From Bacillota bacterium (GTDB lineage Bacteria; Bacillota; Clostridia; Peptostreptococcales; Anaerovoracaceae): 35,546 nucleotides of DNA. Below the pieces are notes generated by a model. It had not been told where the DNA came from. It saw nothing but the letters and a program-made list of their open reading frames with translations, and ran no database searches. The DNA lies in the NCBI GenBank assembly GCA_029239605.1, contig JARBUO010000021.1:1-35546 (forward strand). The letters are read 5' to 3'. Position numbers and translations under genes: made by a program. The stretch's first letter is position 1; each line of letters begins with the position of its first letter. Shown in pieces: positions 1 to 7,432 of this stretch.

Positions 1-35
1 AAAGGCATTCCAATCTCGGAGTGCCTTTTTTATTT
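1..35 (+). terminator. Intrinsic terminator of an upstream unit
   Basis: AAAGGCATTC pairs with GAGTGCCTTT (one G-U) and is followed by TTTTTTATTTT. This fits a rho-independent terminator of a plus-strand transcript that begins outside the window. The remainder up to 118 contains no gene; it holds one more hairpin near 79-102 (GCAAACCATC against GATGGTTTTGC). Confidence 0.7.
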
Positions 36-118
36 TGTCTCAGGGGGGAATCGGACCCGAAAGGGCATCGAGTGTTTCGCAAACCATCGGGGATGGTTTT
101 GCTTCCTGTAAAAAGCGA

Positions 119-153
119 GGCCGCAGACTTTCATCAATGAAATTCTGCGGCCT
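119..153 (-). terminator. Terminator of the spoIIQ-like gene
   Basis: GGCCGCAGA and TCTGCGGCC form a perfect 9-bp stem just beyond the stop codon of the minus-strand LytM gene. On the minus strand the stem is followed by TCGCTTTTTAC, a slightly displaced T-run. Confidence 0.65.
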
Positions 154-158
154 ATGGA

Positions 159-824
159 TTATTTAATATAGCTGCTGGGGTCAATTGGTACTCCGTCTTT
201 CAGCACTTCAAAATGTAAATGTGGGGTCTCCAAACTTTCAAATAGAGAAGAGCTTCCGACACCGCTGATGGGTTGTCCTTTTTTGACAACATCTCCTTCA
301 CCGATCATTTTGGTTGTACTCAGGTTTGAATACCTGGTTACAATGCCGTCGCCATGCGCGATTTCAATGGTAATTCCCAATTTGTCATCATTGTACACCT
401 TTGTGATGGTTCCGTCTCCGGCAGCAAGCACCGGGGTATCCGTAGATGCCTCAATGTCAACTCCGGTATGGATGATAAACTGATCCAAAGTAGGAGAATA
501 AATTGGCACATCATTTGAGAAGTCTTTTACTATCTTCCCCTCAAGAGGAACTGTAAATGAAGTCGCTTTCTTCTCATTTGTTCCAGGAGTTTCGCTTGGT
601 TTCTGAGCCGTACTATCGATTGTCGGCACTGGTTTTACAACGTCCTGCTCCCCCTGGTCAATGATATTATCGTCTTGTGCAATATTAATATTATCGTCAT
701 CATCAAGATCAAGCTGATCAAAATTGGATTTCATCGTGAAGATCGACGCAATCGCAACTACACAGAAGCAAAGAACAAGTGCAACAGCTACTCTGTCATT
801 TGGTTTTTTAGGATTCAATCGCAT
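159..824 (-). CDS. spoIIQ: SpoIIQ-like M23/LytM peptidase-domain membrane protein
   Basis: Probable forespore membrane protein of the SpoIIQ type, with a C-terminal LytM (M23 zinc endopeptidase) domain facing the intermembrane space. A short basic N-terminus (MRLNPKKPNDR) is followed by one membrane segment (about residues 12-31), an acidic low-complexity linker, then the LytM domain. The metal motifs look intact: HTGVD and HLHFE. In Bacillus subtilis SpoIIQ this site is degenerate, whereas clostridial versions can keep it. I start at 824 because GGAGGTG lies 7 nt upstream; a TTG 15 nt further upstream would place that ribosome site inside the gene. A sigma-F-like promoter precedes it. It could instead be a general M23 peptidase; no SpoIIIAH-like partner is adjacent. 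Confidence 0.75.
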   Translation of the reverse strand: MRLNPKKPNDRVAVALVLCFCVVAIASIFTMKSNFDQLDLDDDDNINIAQDDNIIDQGEQDVVKPVPTIDSTAQKPSETPGTNEKKATSFTVPLEGKIVKDFSNDVPIYSPTLDQFIIHTGVDIEASTDTPVLAAGDGTITKVYNDDKLGITIEIAHGDGIVTRYSNLSTTKMIGEGDVVKKGQPISGVGSSSLFESLETPHLHFEVLKDGVPIDPSSYIK

Positions 825-842
825 ATAAAACACCTCCAACAG

Positions 843-872
843 TATTATTTCCTTCTTTCCAGGAATTCATAC
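843..872 (-). promoter_or_regulatory. Sigma-F-like promoter of the LytM gene
   Basis: On the minus strand GTATG is followed after 15 nt by GGAAATAATA. The downstream box fits the forespore sigma-F consensus GGnnAnAHTR exactly, and the upstream box is one base from GYATA. It lies about 19 nt upstream of the start codon. Sigma-F control is what a spoIIQ gene would have. Confidence 0.55.
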
Positions 873-1033
873 TTTCTGAGGTTTTGATTAGCATTATTTT
901 TATGATATTTTACAGTACTTTTGAATGCGGTGCCAGAAAAGATCTCTCACGCTTAAGTTTACGGACAATTTCTATATATATTGCATAATTTTCCGTGAAA
1001 AAAGAAATAATTCTCGCATAAATCCAATCTTTC

Positions 1034-1042
1034 TGCTATAAT
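1034..1042 (+). promoter_or_regulatory. Extended -10 promoter of the aminotransferase
   Basis: TGCTATAAT is a consensus extended -10 element 35 nt before the start codon. No good -35 box is seen 16-18 nt upstream, as is usual for extended -10 promoters. Confidence 0.55.
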
Positions 1043-1077
1043 GTTCTTCATATAAATTAAGGTAGGTGAGTATTTAG

Positions 1078-2328
1078 ATGTCGAATTATAAAATGGCTGA
1101 AGCCAATAACAGGATTATCCCTGTTGAAGATAAGATATTCGGTATTAATCAGAAGGCAAAAGAAATGATCGCAAAGGAAGGTGCTGATAAAGTTGTAAAC
1201 GCAACAATCGGCTCGCTTCTTGATGATGAAGGTAATCTTGTTATCCTTTCCTCTGTTGTGGAAGTCCTGAAAGGGCTCACACCAATTGATTATGCGGATT
1301 ATGCTCCTATTTCGGGAACGCCGGATTTTATCAAGGCGATAAAAAAGGCTGCGTTCGGCAGCTATGTACCAAAAGCATATACAGAAGCAATTGCAACCCC
1401 TGGTGGTACCGGCGCAATTCGGAATACCATACAAAATTACTCAAAAAGAGGCGATAAAGTCCTGACATCAGATTGGTTCTGGGCTCCATACAGTACCATT
1501 GCACAGGATATTGAAAGAAATATCGTCACCTATACCCTTTTTGATGAAAAAGGAAATTTCAATGCGGTTTCCTTTGAAATCAAAGTTAAGGAGCTCCTTG
1601 AGATTCAGGACGGCCTTGTAATTATCTTGAATACCCCGGCCCACAATCCTACAGGATATAGCTTTACGCTTGAAGATTGGAGCCGTATTATCAGTATTGT
1701 AAAGTCTGCCACAGAAAATCCTTCGAAGAAGATTACCTTACTGGTAGATGTGGCTTATATTGATTATGCAGGCGATGAGGAAGAGTACCGAAAATTCTAT
1801 CCATTGCTTGAAGATCTTCCAGCGAATATTCTGGTAGTCATCGCCTATAGCCTTTCAAAGAGCTATACGATGTATGGAATGAGAAGCGGTGCTATGATCT
1901 GTATGACATCGGATAAGGAAATTGCAGAAGAGTTTAAGTCAGTCTGCTCTTTCTCCAGCAGAGGAACCTGGTCCAACTGCAACAGGGCAGCGATGGCTAC
2001 TCTTTCCAGTATTTATGCTGATGAAGCGCTTCTCGCAAAAGTAACTTCAGAGAGACAAGGTTACTGTAAGATGCTGGTTCAGCGAGGCAAGGCTTTCCAG
2101 AGGGCCGCAAATGAAGCGGGACTGGAAATCGTCCCCTTTGATGCCGGATTCTTCGTATCAATTCCTTGCCAAAATCCTGATGCCGTAGGAGAAGAACTCC
2201 AAAAGGCCGGAATCTTTGCAGTTCCCCTAGGAAAAGGCCTTCGGGTTTCCGTTGCCTCTATCTCCGAAGAAGTCTGCAAGTTACTGCCGGAATCCATTCT
2301 AAAAGCAATGAAAAAGATTAACGGGTAA
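1078..2328 (+). CDS. Class I/II pyridoxal-phosphate aminotransferase
   Basis: Cytoplasmic PLP-dependent aminotransferase of fold type I, 416 aa, full length. The Schiff-base lysine is in SLSKSYTMYGMRSGAM (Lys261). Other family marks are the cofactor-loop region TPGGTGAIRNT, the substrate-binding NTPAHNPTGYS and the VDVAYIDYAG segment with the PLP-contacting Asp and Tyr. Overall it looks like the aromatic/aspartate aminotransferase group, but the sequence does not reveal the amino donor. AGGTAGGTGAG precedes the ATG. It is a single-gene unit with its own promoter and a downstream terminator-like structure, so there is no operon context to narrow its pathway. Confidence 0.85.
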   Translation: MSNYKMAEANNRIIPVEDKIFGINQKAKEMIAKEGADKVVNATIGSLLDDEGNLVILSSVVEVLKGLTPIDYADYAPISGTPDFIKAIKKAAFGSYVPKAYTEAIATPGGTGAIRNTIQNYSKRGDKVLTSDWFWAPYSTIAQDIERNIVTYTLFDEKGNFNAVSFEIKVKELLEIQDGLVIILNTPAHNPTGYSFTLEDWSRIISIVKSATENPSKKITLLVDVAYIDYAGDEEEYRKFYPLLEDLPANILVVIAYSLSKSYTMYGMRSGAMICMTSDKEIAEEFKSVCSFSSRGTWSNCNRAAMATLSSIYADEALLAKVTSERQGYCKMLVQRGKAFQRAANEAGLEIVPFDAGFFVSIPCQNPDAVGEELQKAGIFAVPLGKGLRVSVASISEEVCKLLPESILKAMKKING

Positions 2329-2353
2329 GAAATCTGAGTGACCCATTCAGTTC

Positions 2354-2437
2354 AAAACTGTCGATGAAATGTAGTCCCCCCAAGGTTAGTTATCATCTAG
2401 CTTATTGAGCGGTACTTCGAAATCGACAGTTTTTTTG
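2354..2437 (+). terminator. Terminator with a long loop
   Basis: AAAACTGTCGAT (2354-2365) pairs perfectly with ATCGACAGTTTT (2422-2433), followed by a T-run. The loop is 56 nt, much longer than normal, so the hairpin may contain inner structure or enclose a small RNA. It sits 26 nt after the aminotransferase stop. Confidence 0.6.
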
Positions 2438-2496
2438 ATTTCTGACTGCTTCTCTTCTATTATTATTTTTCTGACTCAAGCATGATAGAAAACGTA

Positions 2497-2525
2497 TTGA
2501 CAAAGAAATCCTTTGGAAGTATAGT
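2497..2525 (+). promoter_or_regulatory. Promoter of the ars-hgc operon
   Basis: TTGACA (2497-2502), a 17-nt spacer, then TATAGT (2520-2525). This is a near-consensus sigma-A promoter. The operator palindrome begins at the base immediately after the -10 box, so bound repressor would block transcription initiation. Confidence 0.85.
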
Positions 2526-2553
2526 AATCATATCGATACTTATCGATATGATT
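2526..2553 (+). promoter_or_regulatory. ArsR operator palindrome
   Basis: A perfect inverted repeat with 13-nt arms, AATCATATCGATA and TATCGATATGATT, around a 2-nt centre. It sits between the -10 box and the arsR ribosome site (GGAGG at 2573-2577). Its position and symmetry fit the binding site of a dimeric ArsR/SmtB repressor encoded by the next gene. Confidence 0.8.
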
Positions 2554-2584
2554 TTGTTCAATTTATATAAATGGAGGTAGAAAT

Positions 2585-2911
2585 ATGATTCAATCCTATG
2601 CTGAATATGCTCCTGTGTTCAAAGCGATGTCCGACGAGACCCGTCTGAAAATCATTGATATGCTCTCCTGTGGTGAACTATGTGCCTGCGACATTCTGGA
2701 GGAATTGAGCATATCTCAATCTACGTTGAGCTACCACATGAAAACGCTGTCCGAAAGTGGCTTGATCAATGCCAGGAAGGATGGCTCTTGGATGAAATAT
2801 ACGTTAAATGAAGAAAGAACCAACGAGACAATATCATTCCTAAATCGTATCATCAGTGAAAAAGAAGATTGTATCTGCAAGCAATGCAAAACGAGTGGCA
2901 TAAGTATTTAA
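2585..2911 (+). CDS. arsR: ArsR/SmtB-family arsenite-responsive repressor
   Basis: A 108-aa winged-helix repressor. The N-terminal ALSDETR-like segment of the family appears as AMSDETRLKIIDML. It is followed by ELCACDILEEL, which holds the As(III)-sensing cysteines Cys33 and Cys35, with Cys29 as the likely third thiol. The recognition helix is SQSTLSYHMKTLSESGLI and the wing lies around KDGSWMKY. A further cysteine cluster (CICKQC) near the C-terminus could add metal contacts. As first gene behind a strong promoter/operator it should autoregulate the five-gene operon and release DNA on binding arsenite. A role in sensing mercury or another thiophilic metal cannot be excluded. Confidence 0.92.
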   Translation: MIQSYAEYAPVFKAMSDETRLKIIDMLSCGELCACDILEELSISQSTLSYHMKTLSESGLINARKDGSWMKYTLNEERTNETISFLNRIISEKEDCICKQCKTSGISI

Positions 2912-2971
2912 TCAAGCTATTGAAAAAAAGATTCTGAATAATATCAAAAATTAAATCTTCGGAGGGTTTCT

Positions 2972-4048
2972 ATGAATATTCAAAAACGTCAACGACTGTC
3001 TTTCTTTGATCGTTTTCTGACGCTCTGGATCTTTATTGCCATGGCTGTTGGAATTCTGCTGGGCAATTTCTTTCCGAGCCTAACATCTGCCATTAGCAAT
3101 ATGAGTTCGGGCACAACATCCTGGCCCATTGCCATTGGCTTAATCGTTATGATGTATCCCCCGCTTGCAAAAGTGAAATACGAGGAGATTGGCAAGGTTG
3201 CAGAAAACAAAAATGTTTTTACTTTTTCATTGTTCCAAAACTGGGTTTTGGGTCCCATCCTAATGTTTTTGCTTGCAGCAGTGTTTCTCGGCGACAAACC
3301 CGGGTTTGCTGTTGGGCTGGTGATTATCGGTCTTGCGCGCTGTATTGCAATGGTAATTGTTTGGAATACACTTGCGAAGGGGGATAATGAATATTGTGCA
3401 GCTTTGGTGGCCCTCAACTCTGTGTTTCAAATTCTCTTTTATACTGTCTATATTGCCATCTTTGTGACCGCACTTCCAAGATGGTTGGGCCTCGGCTGGG
3501 GAGGACAGGAAGTCAATATTTCCATGTGGGAAGTAGCAAAAAGTGTTCTGGTTTATCTGGGAATCCCCTTCGCTGCCGGATTCCTGACAAGGTTTATTCT
3601 GATCCGCGTAAAAAGCAAACCTTGGTACGAAACCGTCTTTCTTCCTAAAATATCTCCACTTGCTTTAATTGCCCTGCTCTATACAATCGTAATCATGTTT
3701 TCCACAAAAGGGGAGCAAATCATTGAAAATCCTCTGGACGTTATCAGAATTGCAGTTCCTTTGCTTATTTATTTTGCAGTCATGTTCTTCCTGAGTTTTT
3801 ATATGTCTTACCGTGGAGGGTTTCGTTATGAACAGACTGTTACGCTCGCATTCACTGCCGCAAGTAATAATTTCGAACTTGCCATAGCTGTGGCGGTTGC
3901 AATCTTTGGTATCTCATCTGATGTTGCTTTTACTGCTGTTATCGGCCCTCTTGTGGAGGTTCCGGTTATGATTGGCCTGGTAAATGCTGCTCTTTACTTT
4001 AAAAAGAAATACTTCAATGAAGACGATGCGACAAAAATCAGGGTCTAA
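2972..4048 (+). CDS. acr3: Acr3-type arsenite efflux permease
   Basis: A 358-aa integral membrane exporter of the bile-acid/arsenite permease group that expels As(III) using the proton gradient. About ten hydrophobic helices are visible. The essential cysteine of the family is Cys124, in [13 protein letters not shown] of helix 4. A second family signature, [15 protein letters not shown], lies in the C-terminal half. CGGAGGG precedes the ATG. It works with the ArsC reductase at the end of the operon: arsenate is reduced and the arsenite exported. Public annotations often label this family ArsB, although it is unrelated to E. coli ArsB. Confidence 0.93.
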   Translation: MNIQKRQRLSFFDRFLTLWIFIAMAVGILLGNFFPSLTSAISNMSSGTTSWPIAIGLIVMMYPPLAKVKYEEIGKVAENKNVFTFSLFQNWVLGPILMFLLAAVFLGDKPGFAVGLVIIGLARCIAMVIVWNTLAKGDNEYCAALVALNSVFQILFYTVYIAIFVTALPRWLGLGWGGQEVNISMWEVAKSVLVYLGIPFAAGFLTRFILIRVKSKPWYETVFLPKISPLALIALLYTIVIMFSTKGEQIIENPLDVIRIAVPLLIYFAVMFFLSFYMSYRGGFRYEQTVTLAFTAASNNFELAIAVAVAIFGISSDVAFTAVIGPLVEVPVMIGLVNAALYFKKKYFNEDDATKIRV

Positions 4049-4112
4049 CCTGATGTCAGTATTATAATGTTACGTCGTCGCTGGCAATATGAACAAGAAG
4101 GGGTGTAAGTAA

Positions 4113-5243
4113 ATGATTGACTGTTGCAATGAGAAGAATTCGACCTGCTGTGACTCAGCAAATGAGAACACTTGCGGTTGTTATCAAGATGAAACCGCCT
4201 GCTGCGAATCTGCAGAAGATACCTCTGAAAAATCCTGCTGCTGTATGAGTAAACCATCTGCAGTAGAAACGTCTACCAAGTTAACTTATAAGGATCATCT
4301 TGGCTCATTTCAGGTTCGTATGGGAATTAACAGGATGAATTATAAGGTAAAACATGGATTGTACTATGTAGGACGCCCGGATGACAAGGCTCCGGTTCTT
4401 GTTACTGCCAACTATAAGTTAAGCTTTGACGCATTGAGAAAAGAACTTTCTGGAATTTCAGCATGGATTCTGGTTCTTGATACAAAGGGGATTAATGTGT
4501 GGTGCGCGGCAGGAAAAGGCACTTTTGGTACAGAGGAATTGCTCCATCAAATCCAGAATACCGGACTATCAGATTTGGTATCTCATAGGACGCTGGTGCT
4601 ACCTCAGTTGGGTGCTTCCGGCGTATCAGCACATGAGATCAGAAAGCGTTCCGGCTATCGCGTCGTCTACGGCCCGGTCAGAGCGCAGGACATCTCCGCT
4701 TTCTTAGATCGTGGCATGCAAGCCACAGAAGAAATGAGAAGAGTCAGATTTCGCTTAGGTGACAGAGCAGTACTAACCCCGGTTGAAGTAACAACCGCTG
4801 TGAAACCATCCCTGCTCTTGTTCGGAATCCTGTTTCTGCTGAACCTGACAGGACTCTTTCAGTTCACAGGAGCGGATGTGATTGCTTACACCGTTGCTGT
4901 TTTATCAGGCTGTGTTTTGGTCCCCTTATTTTTACCCTGGATTCCCGGCAGAGCGTTCTCTCTGAAAGGCTGCCTCCTTGGGCTGCTTTGGTCTGTCTTT
5001 TTCGTTACATCCAATGGATATTTTGACCATATGGGAGCCTCTGTCTTCATTGGTATTGGCTATCTCATGATACTGCCGTCGGTTTCTGCATATTATGCCA
5101 TGAATTTTACAGGCTGCTCCACCTTCACTTCGCCTTCCGGTGTCATGAAGGAAATGAAGCGATCAATTCCGTTCATCGCCGTTGCTTTGGTTTTGGGTAT
5201 CATTTTGCTTTCCGTTGGAAGCATCATAACAGCTTCTATATAA
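4113..5243 (+). CDS. hgcA: HgcA-like corrinoid membrane protein (mercury methylation)
   Basis: Strong match to HgcA, the corrinoid protein that passes a methyl group to Hg(II). A soluble corrinoid-binding domain (about 56-225) contains NVWCAAGK (128-135); Cys131 corresponds to the cobalt-ligating cap-helix cysteine. The surrounding text, LDTKGIN...GKGTFGTEEL, then LPQLGASGVSAHEI and VVYGPVRAQD, is characteristic of the family. Five membrane helices follow (about 232-375), with MNFTGCSTFTSPSGV before the last. CdhD/AcsC carbonyl-branch proteins lack this membrane part. Oddity: residues 1-45 form a hydrophilic extension with 11 cysteines (4, 5, 12, 13, 21, 23, 30, 31, 42-44), probably a thiol metal-binding tail. 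The start is supported by AAGGGGTG 8 nt upstream. The gene lies between acr3 and hgcB in an arsenic operon. Function in Hg methylation is inferred from motifs; an arsenic-related methyl transfer is an alternative. Confidence 0.88.
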   Translation: MIDCCNEKNSTCCDSANENTCGCYQDETACCESAEDTSEKSCCCMSKPSAVETSTKLTYKDHLGSFQVRMGINRMNYKVKHGLYYVGRPDDKAPVLVTANYKLSFDALRKELSGISAWILVLDTKGINVWCAAGKGTFGTEELLHQIQNTGLSDLVSHRTLVLPQLGASGVSAHEIRKRSGYRVVYGPVRAQDISAFLDRGMQATEEMRRVRFRLGDRAVLTPVEVTTAVKPSLLLFGILFLLNLTGLFQFTGADVIAYTVAVLSGCVLVPLFLPWIPGRAFSLKGCLLGLLWSVFFVTSNGYFDHMGASVFIGIGYLMILPSVSAYYAMNFTGCSTFTSPSGVMKEMKRSIPFIAVALVLGIILLSVGSIITASI

Positions 5244-5280
5244 AAACTTCTTTTAGAATTTAGGAAGGAGATCAGATAAC

Positions 5281-5580
5281 ATGGCTCTTAAATACTACAA
5301 AAATGTAGTCACACTAAAACTAAATCCGGAAACGTGTACCGGTTGCGGTATGTGTTTAGAGGTCTGTCCCCATGGCGTTTTGAAACTTTTTGAAGGAAAA
5401 TCCGAACTATTCGATAGAGATTCCTGCATGGAATGCGGAGCATGTGAGAAAAATTGTCCTACCCATGCCATTGAAGTAAATGCAGGTGTAGGATGTGCAT
5501 CAGCTGTAATCAAAGGGATCTTGAGAGGAACAGAGCCTACATGCGATTGTTCCGGCGAATTAGGCGGAAGCTGCTGCTGA
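5281..5580 (+). CDS. hgcB: HgcB-like 2[4Fe-4S] ferredoxin
   Basis: A 99-aa ferredoxin that would supply electrons to reduce the HgcA cobalt centre. It has two complete cluster motifs: Cys19/22/25/29 (CTGCGMCLEVCP) and Cys49/52/55/59 (CMECGACEKNCP). It also has the additional conserved Cys72 (GVGCAS) and a C-terminal Cys98-Cys99 pair, both hallmarks of HgcB and absent from ordinary bacterial ferredoxins. An extra CDC motif (88, 90) precedes the pair. It begins 37 nt after hgcA with GGAGAT upstream and is separated by 12 nt from arsC, so it is clearly in the operon. Together with HgcA it makes the complete gene pair required for methylmercury formation in known methylators. Confidence 0.9.
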   Translation: MALKYYKNVVTLKLNPETCTGCGMCLEVCPHGVLKLFEGKSELFDRDSCMECGACEKNCPTHAIEVNAGVGCASAVIKGILRGTEPTCDCSGELGGSCC

Positions 5581-5592
5581 GGAGGATGCAAT

Positions 5593-6018
5593 ATGGAAAA
5601 ACATGATAATAAACCAAAGGTAGCCTTTATCTGCGTTCACAATTCATGCCGATCCCAGATGGCGGAGGCAATTGCTAGGCACATTGCAGCAGATGTCTTT
5701 CATGCATATTCAGCAGGAACGGAAACCAAGCCGCAGATCAATCAGGATGCAGTACGAATTATGAAGCTTTGCTTTCATATCGACATGGAAAAAGAACAAT
5801 ATTCAAAGTTGATTTCGGAAATTCCTCCTGTTGATATTGTGATCACCATGGGATGCAATGTCTCATGCCCTTATCTGCCCTGCCTCTATCGGGAGGATTG
5901 GGGACTTGAAGATCCCACAGGGAAAAGCGACGAGGAGTTTATTCGTATCGCTGACATCATCAAGAAAAGAGTAGTTGATCTGAGAGACAGAATCATTGAA
6001 AAGCAATATAACTTATAA
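5593..6018 (+). CDS. arsC: Arsenate reductase, low-molecular-weight phosphatase fold
   Basis: A 141-aa cytoplasmic enzyme reducing arsenate to arsenite with thiol electrons, of the type coupled to thioredoxin. The CX5R phosphate loop is CVHNSCRS (Cys14, Arg20). The relay cysteines are Cys88 and Cys92 in MGCNVSCPYLPC, and the general-acid DP motif is at 107-108 (LEDPTG). The spacing of the relay cysteines is shorter than in the classical Staphylococcus enzyme but looks like clostridial homologues. GGAGGATGC overlaps the end of the hgcB region, 12 nt away. It is the last gene of the operon, followed directly by a strong terminator. Confidence 0.9.
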   Translation: MEKHDNKPKVAFICVHNSCRSQMAEAIARHIAADVFHAYSAGTETKPQINQDAVRIMKLCFHIDMEKEQYSKLISEIPPVDIVITMGCNVSCPYLPCLYREDWGLEDPTGKSDEEFIRIADIIKKRVVDLRDRIIEKQYNL

Positions 6019-6021
6019 AGG

Positions 6022-6062
6022 AAAAGGGATTGAGCGTAATATTCTTGCAATCAATCCCTTTT
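6022..6062. terminator. Bidirectional terminator between arsC and trmB
   Basis: AAAAGGGATTGA and TCAATCCCTTTT form a perfect 12-bp stem with a 17-nt loop. The A and T ends let it act on both strands, ending the plus-strand ars operon and the convergent trmB transcript. Confidence 0.85.
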
Positions 6063-6083
6063 AGTATCCTTCTCAAATTCTTT

Positions 6084-6722
6084 CTATACTTGAACTTTGC
6101 AATACTTGATTTTCTTTCCTTCACTCCGGAACTTGTCCTCATATTCTGTAGTGGCTGCCTTTGCAGGAAGCGCAGTGCCGTGAAGATCTTCTGTTACTTC
6201 TAAAATCCTCATACCATTATTTGTGAACTCTTCAGATGCAAATGCAAAAAGCTTTTCATTATCGGTTTTAAACTCGATGCATCCACCTTCTTTTAGAATT
6301 CTCCTATAACCGTCCAAATATCTGCCGTGAGTAAGTCTTCGTTTCGCATGCCGATCCTTCGGCCAGGGATCGCTGAAATTCAAATAAATCCCTGCCAATT
6401 CACCCGCTTCGAAGTAATCACTCACATCCTTTACATATTCCTTAGTAAAAAAAATATTCTTAAGTCCACGTTCTTCCGCCTTCTGAAGTGCCCGAAGAAC
6501 GATGGTTCCGCTTCCTTCAAATGCGATGTAATTCCTGTCTGGATTCTGCTCCGCCAGGGTGAGAATAAATTGGCCCTTCCCGCAGCCAAATTCTGCGTAG
6601 ACATCATTTTCATTCCCAAACACTTCCCGCCATTTTCCCTTTTGTTCTGCAGGGGATTCAACCAAAAATAGATTGTGCTCTGCCAGTTTTTCTTCCTCGT
6701 TTTTTACTTTTCTTTGCCGCAT
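6084..6722 (-). CDS. trmB: tRNA (guanine-N7)-methyltransferase TrmB
   Basis: SAM-dependent enzyme that makes m7G46 in the tRNA variable loop. The 212-aa protein is the usual length. Motif I is AEFGCGKGQF, the acidic SAM-ribose contact lies in IAFEGSG, and the family signature is FSDPWPKDRHAKRRL, which holds the catalytic Asp. A GGAAGAAG ribosome site precedes the ATG. It stands alone between two terminator-like structures, as a housekeeping gene. Confidence 0.93.
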   Translation of the reverse strand: MRQRKVKNEEEKLAEHNLFLVESPAEQKGKWREVFGNENDVYAEFGCGKGQFILTLAEQNPDRNYIAFEGSGTIVLRALQKAEERGLKNIFFTKEYVKDVSDYFEAGELAGIYLNFSDPWPKDRHAKRRLTHGRYLDGYRRILKEGGCIEFKTDNEKLFAFASEEFTNNGMRILEVTEDLHGTALPAKAATTEYEDKFRSEGKKIKYCKVQV

Positions 6723-6837
6723 GGTTATTCTTCTTCCTTATCTTTCAATATCTAGTACAACGTATATAAAGTAACTAAATATAAAACTTGTCTGAATTTC
6801 TGAATTTACATATTGTTTTGCAGATTACTTCAATCAG

Positions 6838-6873
6838 GGCCATAAGCGAGATTGCAGTCTCTTACTTATGGCC
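6838..6873. repeat. Hairpin downstream of the L,D-transpeptidase genes
   Basis: GGCCATAAG (6838-6846) pairs with CTTATGGCC (6865-6873), with GAGA/TCTC paired inside. It lies 44 nt after the stop of the short transpeptidase and may mark its transcript end, but there is no T-run on either side. Confidence 0.4.
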
Positions 6874-6916
6874 GAAGATCATTTTGCTTGTTTCGTAAAT
6901 CTAAGAATCTATCCTT

Positions 6917-7375
6917 TTATTCGTAAATCTCCACAGAATCGCCTAATTCTGTCCGGTCCCAGAGCCATTGAATATCATCATCCTCCAGAGCAATGCAGCC
7001 GGCAGTCCAGTCCAGGGATGCTCCCATTCCATGAATACCAATTTTCCCTCCCAGAGACGTCTCCCAGTCAGGCCGTCTGCCTTCCTCAATTGCGTTTTTA
7101 ATCCGAAGATGCTCAACCTCTGATATCAGCCCCTCTGAAAGACCCCGTTCCGCATCCTGCTGATTTGGATAGCAAATGCCCATGAACAATGTAAACTTAC
7201 TCTTAGGGTTCTTTGTGCAGATATAGTAGTTCCCTTCAGGAGTTCTCCCGTCCCCGTCTCGAAGTTTATTTCCCTTCGGCGAAAAGCCGAGTGCAATTTT
7301 AAAAGACCGTTCCAGAATCTCATTGTTCCAGAATTCCAGTCTTCTTTCTCCCTTGTACACTCTGATCACACGCAT
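6917..7375 (-). CDS. Short L,D-transpeptidase (YkuD domain), no signal peptide visible
   Basis: A 152-aa protein made almost entirely of a YkuD catalytic domain, which forms 3-3 peptidoglycan cross-links or attaches proteins to the wall. The catalytic motif is IGIHGMG (His115) followed by DWTAGCIAL (Cys127). The fold starts with MRVIRVYKGERRLEFW, the usual first strands, with no N-terminal leader. It would therefore need another export route or act on cytoplasmic-side or cell-lysis substrates. AGGGGGA precedes the ATG. It begins 57 nt after the larger transpeptidase and probably shares its transcript. A murein-derived substrate is inferred. Confidence 0.85.
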   Translation of the reverse strand: MRVIRVYKGERRLEFWNNEILERSFKIALGFSPKGNKLRDGDGRTPEGNYYICTKNPKSKFTLFMGICYPNQQDAERGLSEGLISEVEHLRIKNAIEEGRRPDWETSLGGKIGIHGMGASLDWTAGCIALEDDDIQWLWDRTELGDSVEIYE

Positions 7376-7432
7376 GAATTGTCCCCCTATTCAGATATCT
7401 AAGGAAATACGTGCTCATCCGGGATGTTTCCA

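Noticed and set aside
45-75. GGGGGAATCGGACCCGAAAGGGC resembles a tRNA T-arm end
   Set aside because: No acceptor stem, anticodon arm or CCA-related end could be built around it.
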